Assembly: GCA_964606165.1 (NCBI GenBank)
Contig: CAZSFQ010000007.1
Coordinates: forward strand, 14,891 to 78,890
DNA from: UBA4923 sp964606165
Lineage (GTDB): Bacteria; Bacillota; Clostridia; Saccharofermentanales; DTU023
Length of the DNA: 64,000 nucleotides
Reading direction: 5' to 3'
Shown piece after piece: positions 17,705 through 26,676 of the stretch. The notes beneath the pieces were generated by a model, which made no database searches, was not told the DNA's origin, and worked only from the letters and a program-made list of their open reading frames with translations. The position numbers and the translations under genes are program-made. The stretch's first letter is position 1. Each line of letters starts with the position of its first letter.

Positions 17705-19981
17705 ATGGCACTGTTTTGCCAGGTCGTACTGGCCGATGCCCCACGGGCCATCGACCGAGCCTGGACATACGGGGTGCCCCCGTCGCTTTCAAACGCGATC
17801 GCACCGGGTTCGGTTCTCCTGGTCCCCTTCGGCACCAGCAGGCAGCCCGTGCGCGCCTATGTGACCGAAATCCTTGAACAGATACCGGAGGGGATCCTCC
17901 CGGAGTCAATCAGGGAAATCCATCAGCTTCTTTCTGACCATCCAGTCCTTACAAGAGAACAGCTCAAGCTTGCCCGGGAGATGAGGCGGCGCTATTACTG
18001 TTCGACAGCCGACGCGCTCAAGGCCATGGTGCCCCCCACAGTCCTGGCCGCCAAGGGCAGGTCTGTTCAGGCGGCCCGCCTGGCCGACCCTGAAGAAGCG
18101 GCGGAACTGCTCGATTCAGATGAACTGAAGAGCATGAAGCAGGTGCGGGTCATCGAACTCCTGCTCGAACACGAGTCAGCACCCTGCATGGAGATCCTCC
18201 AGGCCACAGGCGTCTCACGGAGCGTTCTTTCGACACTGGCAAAAAAAGGGATCGTGACCCTTTTCAGTAAAAAGCTGGCAGTCGGGCTTCCCGAAGAGGA
18301 TGCCGCTTCCGACCAGCCGCCGGTTCTGACGGCGGAACAAAGCGCGGCTGTCGATGCCATAGGTGAAGCGGCCGTGGCGGCAGTGCCGGGCCAACTGAAG
18401 GAACTTCTCCTTTTCGGGATCACGGGAAGCGGGAAAACGGAAGTCTACCTGCACGCGGCCCAGGCCGTCCTGGCCCGGGGCAAGCAGGTCCTGATTCTTG
18501 TCCCGGAAATCGCCCTGACCCCCCAGATGACCCGGCGCCTTACGTCACGGTTTGGCAAAAAGGTTGCCATCCTGCACAGCCGCCTCACCCCGTCTGAGCG
18601 GTATGAAAGCTGGCAGCGCGTTCTGGCCCAGGAGATTCCCATTGTTGTCGGTGCCAGGTCGGCCGTATTCGCGCCCTTGACAAATCTGGGCCTGATCGTG
18701 ATCGACGAGGAACAGGAATCCAGCTACAAGGCCGAGATGAAGCCGCGCTACTACGCCCCCGATATCGCCCGCATCCGGTCCATCATGAATGGTGCCGTCC
18801 TGGTGCTGGGTTCGGCAACACCTCAGGTCGCAAGCTACCGGCGCGCCCTGGAGGGGACTTCATCCCTGCTGCGCCTGCCGGACCGGATCGGGGAGAAAGG
18901 GCTGGCCGAGGTCAGGATTGTCGACATGCGCCGCGAGTTCGCCAAGGGCAATCTGTCGCTTTTCAGCCGGTCTTTTATTGAGACCATGGAGCACACATTG
19001 GACCGGGGTGAGCAGGCCATGATCCTTTTGAACCGGCGCGGCTTCTCACGCACGGTGGTCTGCCGCGCCTGCGGCTGGCAGATGCGCTGCCCATCCTGTG
19101 ACATGGCCCTGACCTCCCACCTCAACCCCTACAGACGGGACCGGGCGCCGGCACGGATGGTCTGTCATCTCTGCGACCGGATCAGCCCGGTGCCCAACCT
19201 TTGTCCCGACTGCGGGAGCGGGGAGATCGCTTCCATCGGCACCGGCACCCAGCAGGTCGAAGAGGCGCTTGCCAAACGCTTTCCACAAGCTTCGGTACTT
19301 CGCATGGATCAGGACACGACCCGGGGCCGCTTCTCCCACCGGGAGCTGCTGGACTCTTTTGAGTCGGGCCAGGCGGATATCCTGGTTGGAACCCAGATGA
19401 TCGCCAAGGGCCACGACTTTCACAATGTCACTTTTTCAGCCATCCTGTCAGCTGATCAGCTGCTGGCGACAGGCGAGTTCAGAGCCCTTGAGCAGGCCTT
19501 CCAGCTCATAACCCAGACGGCCGGACGCGCGGGACGGGGCAGGAAGAAGGGACAAGTCATAATCCAGACCCTCCAGCCCGATCATTTCGTGATTACCGCC
19601 GCTGCCCGCCAGGACTATGAAGCCTTTTACAGGGAGGAAATCATCTTTCGCCAACGGATGGGCTACCTGCCTTTCGGCCACATCGGCCTGGTGGAGTTCA
19701 AAGGATTTGACCCCCAAGCCGCCGAGGATACGGCCTGGGCTTATTACCGCCTGGTAACCGCTGTCGCGGGGCGCCACTCCGACTCATTCGCCCGAACAGT
19801 TTTGACGAAGCCAGCCCCCTCACCGATCGCCAAGGTCCGCAACAGGTACCGCTTCCGGGTCATCGCGCGCGATCCGTCGGCACAAATTCTGACGCGCCTT
19901 CTATTTCACGCGGCCGATCGCATGAAGCGCAGCTCCAAGGTTGTGCTGACGGTTGACATGGACCCCTGGTCGACTTTATAG
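17705..19981 (+). CDS. priA: Primosomal protein N' (replication restart helicase PriA)
   Basis: Recognises stalled replication forks and reloads the replicative helicase. It has an N-terminal 3'-end-binding domain, then a superfamily 2 helicase: Walker A GITGSGKTEVYL, Walker B VIDEEQESSYK, GSATPQ, and TAGRAGRG. A zinc domain with eight cysteines sits between (CRACGWQMRCPSC; CHLCD; CPDCGSG). 758 residues, close to the usual 730-800. The Walker B tetrad reads DEEQ rather than the DEEH of E. coli and B. subtilis; I believe Q occurs in some clostridial PriA but cannot verify it here. ATG 17705 is preferred over TTG 17702; AGGAGG is 7 bases upstream. Confidence 0.95.
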   Translation: MALFCQVVLADAPRAIDRAWTYGVPPSLSNAIAPGSVLLVPFGTSRQPVRAYVTEILEQIPEGILPESIREIHQLLSDHPVLTREQLKLAREMRRRYYCSTADALKAMVPPTVLAAKGRSVQAARLADPEEAAELLDSDELKSMKQVRVIELLLEHESAPCMEILQATGVSRSVLSTLAKKGIVTLFSKKLAVGLPEEDAASDQPPVLTAEQSAAVDAIGEAAVAAVPGQLKELLLFGITGSGKTEVYLHAAQAVLARGKQVLILVPEIALTPQMTRRLTSRFGKKVAILHSRLTPSERYESWQRVLAQEIPIVVGARSAVFAPLTNLGLIVIDEEQESSYKAEMKPRYYAPDIARIRSIMNGAVLVLGSATPQVASYRRALEGTSSLLRLPDRIGEKGLAEVRIVDMRREFAKGNLSLFSRSFIETMEHTLDRGEQAMILLNRRGFSRTVVCRACGWQMRCPSCDMALTSHLNPYRRDRAPARMVCHLCDRISPVPNLCPDCGSGEIASIGTGTQQVEEALAKRFPQASVLRMDQDTTRGRFSHRELLDSFESGQADILVGTQMIAKGHDFHNVTFSAILSADQLLATGEFRALEQAFQLITQTAGRAGRGRKKGQVIIQTLQPDHFVITAAARQDYEAFYREEIIFRQRMGYLPFGHIGLVEFKGFDPQAAEDTAWAYYRLVTAVAGRHSDSFARTVLTKPAPSPIAKVRNRYRFRVIARDPSAQILTRLLFHAADRMKRSSKVVLTVDMDPWSTL

Positions 19982-20049
19982 CTTTCGGATTCCCTGCTCA
20001 CGGCTCCCCTGGTATGCCTGTGATAAAATTGAGAAAAAAGGAGGCGGGC

Positions 20050-20574
20050 ATGGCACTTCGTGACATTCTGCTTGAAGGTGATCCGGCGCTCAATAAAAAG
20101 GCGCGTCCGGTATCGCGATTCAACGACAAATTGCGCGTCCTGGTCGACGATATGCTTGAAACCATGTACGACAATGACGGTGTCGGACTTGCCGCGCCGC
20201 AGGTCGGTGTTTTGCGCCGCGTCTTTGTCATGGATATCGATGAGGGGGAGGGCCCTCTTGTCTTCATCAATCCCGAAATTCTCGAATCGGACGGCGACCA
20301 GGAGGGGCCGGAAGGCTGCCTGTCGCTGCCCGGCCTGTTCGGGATTGTCAAGCGTCCCATGAAGGTCAAGGTCCGCGCCTTCGACCCTGAAGGCAATTCT
20401 TTTGAGATGGAGCTGGAAGGCCTGGCCGCCCGCTGTGTCTGCCACGAGACAGATCACCTGGACGGGCTTCTCTTCCGCCGGCATTCACAGATTCCCCTTT
20501 GCGCCCTGGACGAGCTGCCTGGCGCGGAAGAAGAGGAGGAAGAAGAGACCGGCGCGGAAGGAGCGGCCTTGTGA
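20050..20574 (+). CDS. def: Peptide deformylase
   Basis: Metalloenzyme that removes the formyl group from nascent N-termini. All three conserved motifs are visible: GVGLAAPQVG, EGCLSLPG and HETDH (with HLDG following), supplying the Cys and two His metal ligands. 174 residues including an acidic C-terminal extension (EEEEEEETGAEG) beyond the catalytic domain. ATG 20050 is chosen because AAGGAGG lies 5 bases upstream; the in-frame ATG 20014 lacks a ribosome site. GTGA overlap with fmt: the formyl-adding and formyl-removing enzymes are translationally coupled, as in many bacteria. Confidence 0.96.
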   Translation: MALRDILLEGDPALNKKARPVSRFNDKLRVLVDDMLETMYDNDGVGLAAPQVGVLRRVFVMDIDEGEGPLVFINPEILESDGDQEGPEGCLSLPGLFGIVKRPMKVKVRAFDPEGNSFEMELEGLAARCVCHETDHLDGLLFRRHSQIPLCALDELPGAEEEEEEETGAEGAAL

Positions 20575-21521
20575 CGCCTTTTGTCTTCATGGGGACCCCC
20601 ATATTTTCAACGGTCCTGCTCGATCAGCTGGAAGAGGCCAACTTCAGGCCCATGCTTGTGATCACCCAACCCGACCGTCCTTGCGGCCGGGGAAGACAGC
20701 TCAGACCGTCACCGGTTGCGACCTGGGCGCAAGAGAGGGGGATCCTGACCCTGAAACCAGCCAGCTGCCGGAACCAGGCTTTCGTGGACAAGCTGAAGGA
20801 GCTGGCGCCTGTCTTTATTCTCACGGCGGCTTTCGGTCAGATCCTGCCCCTTTCCATTTTGGAGATCCCCGAAAAAGGCTGCCTGAATCTTCACGCATCA
20901 CTGCTGCCCCGCTACCGGGGCGCTTCACCCGTCCAGGCGGTACTCCTAAACGGTGAAAAAGAGACAGGTGTTTCCCTCATGCTGATGGATGAGGGTCTCG
21001 ATACGGGGCCGGTTATCGCGCAAAGGCGCATGGCCCTGTCCGACACCATCGGTTCGGGCGGGCTGAATCTGGCGTTGGCACGGCTGGGAGGGGAATTGGT
21101 GGTGGATAGTATTTGCCCCTACCTTTCGGGGAAACTGGTCCCGCAGCCCCAGGATGAGAGCCGGGCGACCATTACGCGGCTTTTGAAAAAGGCGGACGGC
21201 CAGGTCGATTTCGATCGGCCTGCCCAAGACGTTCACAACCACATCCGGGCCATGAACCCCTGGCCAGGGGCTTTTGCCTTTCTCGAGGGGAGAAGGCACA
21301 AACTTTTGCGTGCCAGAGTCTTTGAGAACAGCATGGACCGGGGCAGGCCCGGGGAGCTTCGCATCATCGACAAAAAGATGATCGTCCTGTGCCGGGAAGG
21401 CGCGGTTGAGATTCTCGAAATTCAGGCTGAATCGGGCGCTCCCATGGCCTGCATTACCTGTTCCCATAACTTCGTGGACGGCGCGGTTTTCAGCCCCTTT
21501 TCCCTGGATGAGCGGGCCTGA
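20571..21521 (+). CDS. fmt: Methionyl-tRNA formyltransferase
   Basis: Formylates initiator Met-tRNA using 10-formyltetrahydrofolate. The N-terminal Rossmann domain starts VFMGTPIFS; the catalytic block LNLHASLLPRYRGASP contains the conserved Asn and His; LMDEGLDTGPV and the C-terminal OB-fold region (PWPGAFAFLEGR) complete the family pattern. 316 residues. The start is GTG 20571, overlapping the def stop (GTGA), with AAGGAG upstream. In E. coli the residue after HASLLP is similar, so no active-site change is seen. Confidence 0.95.
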   Translation: MTPFVFMGTPIFSTVLLDQLEEANFRPMLVITQPDRPCGRGRQLRPSPVATWAQERGILTLKPASCRNQAFVDKLKELAPVFILTAAFGQILPLSILEIPEKGCLNLHASLLPRYRGASPVQAVLLNGEKETGVSLMLMDEGLDTGPVIAQRRMALSDTIGSGGLNLALARLGGELVVDSICPYLSGKLVPQPQDESRATITRLLKKADGQVDFDRPAQDVHNHIRAMNPWPGAFAFLEGRRHKLLRARVFENSMDRGRPGELRIIDKKMIVLCREGAVEILEIQAESGAPMACITCSHNFVDGAVFSPFSLDERA

Positions 21522-21533
21522 GCGGAGGGTCTT

Positions 21534-22223
21534 ATGCCTTACATCGGATTGATCCCTTTTATTGTGAGTATAGTGATCAGCCTGGGCGCCCAGTTGTGGG
21601 TGAGCCTTAGTTTTTGGCGCTACAACCGTCTTCCTTCCAGCACAGGCCAGACCGGTTTTTCTACTGCCAGGCGTCTTTTGGACAGCAATGGCCTGAGCGG
21701 GATTGTGGTTGAACAGGTCAAGGGCCGCCTTTCGGATCATTTCAGTCCGCGCGAAGGCATCATGCGCCTGTCGGAATCGACTTACGGATCCAGCTCGGTC
21801 GCGGCGGTCGGGGTCGCGGCCCATGAGACAGGCCACGCCATCCAGCACCGCGACGGCTACCTGGCAAACAGAATCCGCTCAGCGCTTTTGGTGCCGGCCA
21901 ATATTGGGTCCATGGCCGGGCCCTACCTGGCCGGCCTCGGATTTGTCCTGGACGGGTTTCTTTCCGATCTGCTGATCCAAGTGGGTATTGGCCTTTTTGC
22001 CGCTGCCGTTCTTTTTTATCTCATCACCCTGCCGGTCGAGCTCAATGCAAGCCGGCGGGCGCTGATCCTGCTGGAGGAGACAGGCATCCTGGCCTCCCAC
22101 GAGATGAAGGGGGCCCGCAGTGTCCTTCGCGCCGCCGCGCTGACCTATGTGGCCTCAGCCCTGACCTCGGTCTTATATTTTTTCCGCCTCAGCTCAATGG
22201 CAGGCTCCCGAAGGCGCGGCTAA
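21534..22223 (+). CDS. Membrane zinc metallopeptidase, YugP/Zn_peptidase_2 family
   Basis: 229 residues, with a zinc-binding HETGH motif in AAHETGHAIQHRDGY (about residue 98) and about four hydrophobic segments (residues 5-22, 120-140, 145-170 and near the C-terminus). This matches the neutral zinc metallopeptidase family represented by B. subtilis YugP. Physiological substrates of the family are not established. ATG 21534 is preceded by GGAGGG. It sits between fmt and rsmB in the same direction with 12 and 7 bp spacing, a common position in clostridial genomes, suggesting co-expression with translation genes. Confidence 0.85.
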   Translation: MPYIGLIPFIVSIVISLGAQLWVSLSFWRYNRLPSSTGQTGFSTARRLLDSNGLSGIVVEQVKGRLSDHFSPREGIMRLSESTYGSSSVAAVGVAAHETGHAIQHRDGYLANRIRSALLVPANIGSMAGPYLAGLGFVLDGFLSDLLIQVGIGLFAAAVLFYLITLPVELNASRRALILLEETGILASHEMKGARSVLRAAALTYVASALTSVLYFFRLSSMAGSRRRG

Positions 22224-22230
22224 GCCGGTC

Positions 22231-23619
22231 ATGGCAGCAAAGAGGCCAAAAAGAACAGCCGATCCGGCGCGCCTTGCTGCCGTCAAGGTTCTTAACCAGG
22301 TCATGGAGGAGAATGCCTTTTCCAATGAAAGCGCTGCCTGGCATTTGGCGGCGCCCGGCCTGGATGCCCGCGACCGCGCCTTTGCGTCAGCCCTGATTTT
22401 CGGCACCTTATCCCGGCTCCCCCTGATCGACGACCTGCTCTCGCAGGTATCGTCCCGGCCCTTGGAAGGGCTGGACCCTTGGGTGCGGACTATTTTGAGG
22501 GCAGGCGTCTGGCAGCTTTATTTTTCCTACCAGGTGACGGTGGCGGCCGCCTGTGACGAGAGTGTCCGTCTTGCGCGTTTTCTTGCCGGAGAGAAAGTCA
22601 CGGGTTTTGTGAACGGGATTTTGCGCCGGCTTGCGCGCAGCCGACCGGAACCAAAAGAAGACGACCGGGCTGCCCTGGAGGCTGGTTTGACGCCACTGCT
22701 CTACGATTTGCTGGAAGGCTGGTACGGCAGGGAAATTGCCCTGGCCATTGGCAGGTCATCCCTGGAGGCGCCGGGCCATCTGGCCATACGCTTTAATTCC
22801 TGCAAGGCACATGCCTGGGAGGAATGGCTCAAAGGCGGCGAAGCGGAATCCTTCAAGGCGGAAAAACTGCCCTGGCCTGCCTGCGCTTACTCCCTTCAGC
22901 CAGCTGGCCGCAGAGTGACAAGTTCCAATGCCTATAAAGAGGGGCTTTTCACTATGCAATCACAGGCAGCCATGATGGCGGGCATCTTGTCAGGGGCAGG
23001 GGAGGGAGACCGGATTTTGGACCTGTGTGCCGCTCCGGGCGGCAAGACAGGGCACCTGGCCGAGCTTTCCGGTTGTGCCGGGACCATCACAGCCTGTGAC
23101 ATAAGCCCTGCCAAGGTAGCCTTGCTGGATGAGACCCTGGCCAGACTGGGCCATGGCTTTGTCAATACATGCGTACACGACGCCAGCCTGCCCTCTTCAG
23201 AATTTACGGCTGCTTTTGACCGGGTGATCTGTGATGTGCCTTGCAGCGGCTTGGGTCTTCTTCTAAAACGCCCTGAGATCCGTTCACGGGTGACGCAGGA
23301 AGTGATCGACCGCCTGCGTGCGGTTCAGCGTTCAATCCTTGAAAGCGGTTCCCTGGCGGTCGCGCCGGGTGGCCGCCTGCTTTATTCGACCTGTACACTG
23401 AATCCGGAAGAGAATGAAGAACAAATCGTGGGTTTTTTGGGATCACAATCGGGAGAGGATTTCGAACTGGAAGACTTGGGAGAGGAGACCGGAGCAGCTC
23501 TTCGCGGAGCCATCAAACCGCCTTTGTCGGACCGTTTGCCTGCTGCGGTTCTCTTCATGCCGCACCGCGATCAGACGGATGGATTTTTTGTGGCAAGGCT
23601 CAGACGCAAGCCCGTCTGA
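22231..23619 (+). CDS. rsmB: 16S rRNA (cytosine-967-C5)-methyltransferase
   Basis: Adds a methyl group at C967 of 16S rRNA. An N-terminal NusB-like RNA-binding domain (residues 10-150) is followed by a SAM-dependent methyltransferase domain with LDLCAAPGGKTGHLAEL (SAM loop), ACDISP, and the catalytic CDVPCSGLGLL plus the second cysteine in STCTLNPEENEEQI. 462 residues, normal for RsmB/Sun. ATG 22231, 7 bp after the zinc peptidase gene. In many Firmicutes rlmN and then stp-prkC follow; here stp follows directly after a promoter, with no rlmN. Confidence 0.93.
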   Translation: MAAKRPKRTADPARLAAVKVLNQVMEENAFSNESAAWHLAAPGLDARDRAFASALIFGTLSRLPLIDDLLSQVSSRPLEGLDPWVRTILRAGVWQLYFSYQVTVAAACDESVRLARFLAGEKVTGFVNGILRRLARSRPEPKEDDRAALEAGLTPLLYDLLEGWYGREIALAIGRSSLEAPGHLAIRFNSCKAHAWEEWLKGGEAESFKAEKLPWPACAYSLQPAGRRVTSSNAYKEGLFTMQSQAAMMAGILSGAGEGDRILDLCAAPGGKTGHLAELSGCAGTITACDISPAKVALLDETLARLGHGFVNTCVHDASLPSSEFTAAFDRVICDVPCSGLGLLLKRPEIRSRVTQEVIDRLRAVQRSILESGSLAVAPGGRLLYSTCTLNPEENEEQIVGFLGSQSGEDFELEDLGEETGAALRGAIKPPLSDRLPAAVLFMPHRDQTDGFFVARLRRKPV

Positions 23620-23629
23620 CGCCATTATA

Positions 23630-23658
23630 TTGCCTTAAGCGGGGTAAAATGCTAGAAT
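23630..23658 (+). promoter_or_regulatory. Promoter of stp-prkC
   Basis: TTGCCT (23630-23635), 17 bases, TAGAAT (23653-23658), with TGC just before it (extended -10). It lies directly after the rsmB stop and would give a leader of about 115 nt before the stp start at 23782. Confidence 0.6.
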
Positions 23659-23781
23659 CACACGATAGGTTGAAACTCCAGCCGTCCGGCAAGACAAACC
23701 TCAAAGGGTGTGTCCGGGTCGAGGGGCTTGACGAAACGGGGCAGTGAATTTGATCGATTCCTGCAAAAGAAAGATAAGGAC

Positions 23782-24531
23782 ATGGCGGGTCATTCAATCA
23801 TTTTCTCGGGGATGACGCATCAGGGTTTTGTCCGGGACCGAAACGAGGACAGTTACGTCGCAGATGCCCCGGAGGAGGAGTGGCCGCTTCTGTTCGCTGT
23901 TGCTGACGGCCTTGGAGGCCATAAGAACGGGGAGCTGGCAAGCAAGACCGCCATCGGTTACGCCGTGCCTTATTTAAGGCGATACCTGCCTGCGGTCAAT
24001 GATCCCGAAAAGGTCAAGGCTGTTCTGGAGGACACCCTGCAAAAGACAAATATCAAGGTCTATACGACCTCACTCGAAAATCCCGAGAATACCGGGATGG
24101 GGACGACACTGACCCTCATGGCCCTCTACGAACAAAGTTGCTATCTGGCCCACATCGGGGACAGCCGCTGCTACATCTTGAGGGGGCGCGAGCTGGAACA
24201 GCTGACGGTGGATGACACCTATGTCAGCCAGATGGTCGCTTCCGGGTCTCTGGACGCGAGCGAGGTTGTCTCCCACCCCAGACGGCACGTGCTGACGCAG
24301 GCGCTGGGGTATCCTGAATATGTTGAACCGCAGATCACCCATGTTGACTTACTCCCCAAAGACCGCTATCTTCTGTCGAGTGATGGCCTGCATGGGGTTC
24401 TGACTCGAGAGGCAATCACCAAGACCATGCGCCATGCCGGATCCCCGGACGAGGCGTCGTCGTCACTAATTGAACAAACGTTGCAGGCGGGAGCCCCTGA
24501 CAATGTCACCGTCATTGTCGTTTTCGCCTGA
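23782..24531 (+). CDS. stp: PP2C-type Ser/Thr protein phosphatase
   Basis: Mn/Mg-dependent phosphatase that reverses phosphorylation by the adjacent PASTA kinase. Family motifs: DRNEDSY (metal Asp), VADGLGGHKNGE, GMGTTLTLMAL, HIGDSRCYIL, SSDGLHGVLT, and DNVTVIVV. 249 residues, standard for PrpC/Stp1. ATG 23782 (AAGGA just upstream) is chosen; an in-frame GTG at 23710 would add 24 non-conserved residues and has a ribosome site too close. It lies 11 bp before prkC, so the two are co-transcribed and act as an on/off pair for cell-wall and growth signalling. Confidence 0.94.
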   Translation: MAGHSIIFSGMTHQGFVRDRNEDSYVADAPEEEWPLLFAVADGLGGHKNGELASKTAIGYAVPYLRRYLPAVNDPEKVKAVLEDTLQKTNIKVYTTSLENPENTGMGTTLTLMALYEQSCYLAHIGDSRCYILRGRELEQLTVDDTYVSQMVASGSLDASEVVSHPRRHVLTQALGYPEYVEPQITHVDLLPKDRYLLSSDGLHGVLTREAITKTMRHAGSPDEASSSLIEQTLQAGAPDNVTVIVVFA

Positions 24532-24542
24532 AGGAGGTTTGA

Positions 24543-26654
24543 ATGATATCGTCACAATCATTTGCCCAAGGTACCGTGATCGCGGATCGATACCGCGTGG
24601 TCCGGACTCTGGGGCAGGGAGGAATGGCGACCGTCTATCTGGCAGATGACCGCAATACGGGTCAGCAGGTCGCGGTCAAGGTCATGCACGATGACCTGGC
24701 TAATGATCCGGAATTTGTCCGGCGCTTTGCGACGGAAGCCCGGGCGGCCGCAAGCCTTGACCATCCCAATATCGTCCGTGTGCTGGATTATGGATCCTAT
24801 GACGGCGTGCGCTATATCGTCCAGGAGTACGTTGAGGGAACGACACTCAAGGATATTATCCGCCGCAAGGGCCCCATCGATTACCGGCTGGCTACGCCCC
24901 TTTTAATCCAGATCGGCCTGGCGCTTGAGCATGCCCACCGCCGGGAAGTGATCCACCGCGACATCAAGCCGCAAAATATCATGATCACCAAGGACATGGT
25001 CGCCAAGGTGACCGATTTTGGTATCGCCCGGGCGTCCAGCACCAACACCATTACGCTGACGGGCGGGGTCGTCATGGGCTCGGTCCATTACTTCTCCCCC
25101 GAACAGGCCAGGGGCGGCCAGGTGACTTCGCGTTCAGACCTCTACTCGCTTGGCATCATGTTTTACGAGATGCTGACCGGCAGGCTGCCTTTTGACGGTG
25201 AGTCTTCCGTCGCTGTGGCCATTAAGCATCTGCAGGAAGTGCCTCCCGCTCCTTCAACCTATGTTCCTTCCTTGCCGCCCGCCCTGGACCGCATCGTCTT
25301 TCGCTCCATCCAGAAGAACCCGGATGCCCGTTACCAGACGGCCCGGGAATTTGTTGACGAGCTCGATGCCTTCATGATCGATCCCAACGGTGTCTACGGC
25401 GTTATTCCAAAATCGGCCGCTCAGTGGGAGACTGCTTCAACTTCAGCCCTGAGCGCCCAGACCGGAGAGTCAAATTACGGCAGGATCAAGGAGATCGAGC
25501 GGACCTTCAACAAGCGGCGTTCTTCCCGCCACCGTGATACGGCCATTGCCATTACGGTCGTGGTAGCGGCTGTCCTTTTACTGGCCCTCCTGACTGTCTG
25601 GCTGGTGCGCCACTTCGCCCCCGATGATTCGGAGGAAACGGATTTGACAGAAATTGTCCTGCCCAATTTCCAGGGCAAGGATATTAAAGACATAGCCAAC
25701 CAACTGGACATGCTGGAAAGCGCCGGCATGATCATCGATATAAAGTATGAGATGAGTGAGACGGTCCTGCCGGATATTGTCCTGCGCCAGGATCCTGAAT
25801 CGGACGGCAGCTTGAAGATCGAACCCCAGGATGTTACGCTGACGCTTTTTGTTTCGCTGGGCCAGGATTCCGCCGTGGTGCCGGACGTGACCGGCAAGTC
25901 TTTCCAGATCGCTGACATAGAGCTGAGGACCGAAGGCTTCCTTGTCAAGTTTACGCCGGAGGTTTCGGCGGCTGTCGGCAAGGATATCGTGATCCGCACG
26001 GAGCCCGGCCAGGGCGAACTGGCGCCCAAGGGATCGACGGTTGAGCTTTTCTACAGCACCGGCCCTGAATTTGTCGTCATACCCGACTTGCAAGGCCTGC
26101 CCTATAATCAGGCCCTGAGCTTGCTGGAGGAGAACTCGCTTCTATTGGGAGGTGAAACATCCTACACGGGTGAGACCATCCCTGACAATGACAAATATGT
26201 AATCAAGCAGTCACCTGAAGCAGGCGGCAAGTATCCTCCCAACACCCTGGTCCTTATTACGGTCGGCACGGCCAAAAACCTATACGACTTCCTCAATCCT
26301 ACGACCATTCCCGAGGAAGCCGTCATGCTGGAGGTCCGTGGACTTACCTTCCTGCGGGCCATGGAAGAGCTTGACCCCCTGGGCGTCGCCGAGTACCGGA
26401 TGTCCAAGTGGAACAATGCCACCCCGCTGGATCCCAAGAATCCTGATGACCGGTCAAAAATTTACATCATCGAGCAAAATCCTAAACCAGGTGTGAAATT
26501 CAGACCGGCAAATGGCGTGACTTTGACCTATGGTTCCGCCGCCGACCTTGAAGCCTACAGGAATCCGACAACCACGACCACAGCACCCCCGACCACGACG
26601 ACAACGACGAGCGAGGAAACGGACCCACCTACAACCACACCGGCTGATGATTAA
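24543..26654 (+). CDS. prkC: PASTA-domain Ser/Thr protein kinase
   Basis: Membrane kinase that senses muropeptides or lipid II and phosphorylates wall-synthesis and division proteins. The kinase domain (about 15-278) has GQGGMATVYL, catalytic Lys46 (VAVKVM), HRDIKPQN (Asp140) and DFGIAR (Asp158), with a Thr/Ser-rich activation loop. A single membrane helix covers about residues 334-356. Outside are PASTA-like repeats (VLPNFQGKDIKDIANQL; VPDVTGKSFQIADIEL; VIPDLQGLPYNQALSLL; and a divergent fourth), then a Thr-rich tail ending in a string of Thr, Pro and Glu. 703 residues. ATG 24543 has AAGGAGG upstream. The Thr-rich tail is unusual for the family and resembles the one in the lipoprotein at 28494. 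Confidence 0.94.
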   Translation: MISSQSFAQGTVIADRYRVVRTLGQGGMATVYLADDRNTGQQVAVKVMHDDLANDPEFVRRFATEARAAASLDHPNIVRVLDYGSYDGVRYIVQEYVEGTTLKDIIRRKGPIDYRLATPLLIQIGLALEHAHRREVIHRDIKPQNIMITKDMVAKVTDFGIARASSTNTITLTGGVVMGSVHYFSPEQARGGQVTSRSDLYSLGIMFYEMLTGRLPFDGESSVAVAIKHLQEVPPAPSTYVPSLPPALDRIVFRSIQKNPDARYQTAREFVDELDAFMIDPNGVYGVIPKSAAQWETASTSALSAQTGESNYGRIKEIERTFNKRRSSRHRDTAIAITVVVAAVLLLALLTVWLVRHFAPDDSEETDLTEIVLPNFQGKDIKDIANQLDMLESAGMIIDIKYEMSETVLPDIVLRQDPESDGSLKIEPQDVTLTLFVSLGQDSAVVPDVTGKSFQIADIELRTEGFLVKFTPEVSAAVGKDIVIRTEPGQGELAPKGSTVELFYSTGPEFVVIPDLQGLPYNQALSLLEENSLLLGGETSYTGETIPDNDKYVIKQSPEAGGKYPPNTLVLITVGTAKNLYDFLNPTTIPEEAVMLEVRGLTFLRAMEELDPLGVAEYRMSKWNNATPLDPKNPDDRSKIYIIEQNPKPGVKFRPANGVTLTYGSAADLEAYRNPTTTTTAPPTTTTTTSEETDPPTTTPADD

Positions 26655-26676
26655 ACATAGGTGGCAAGGGCAAAAA

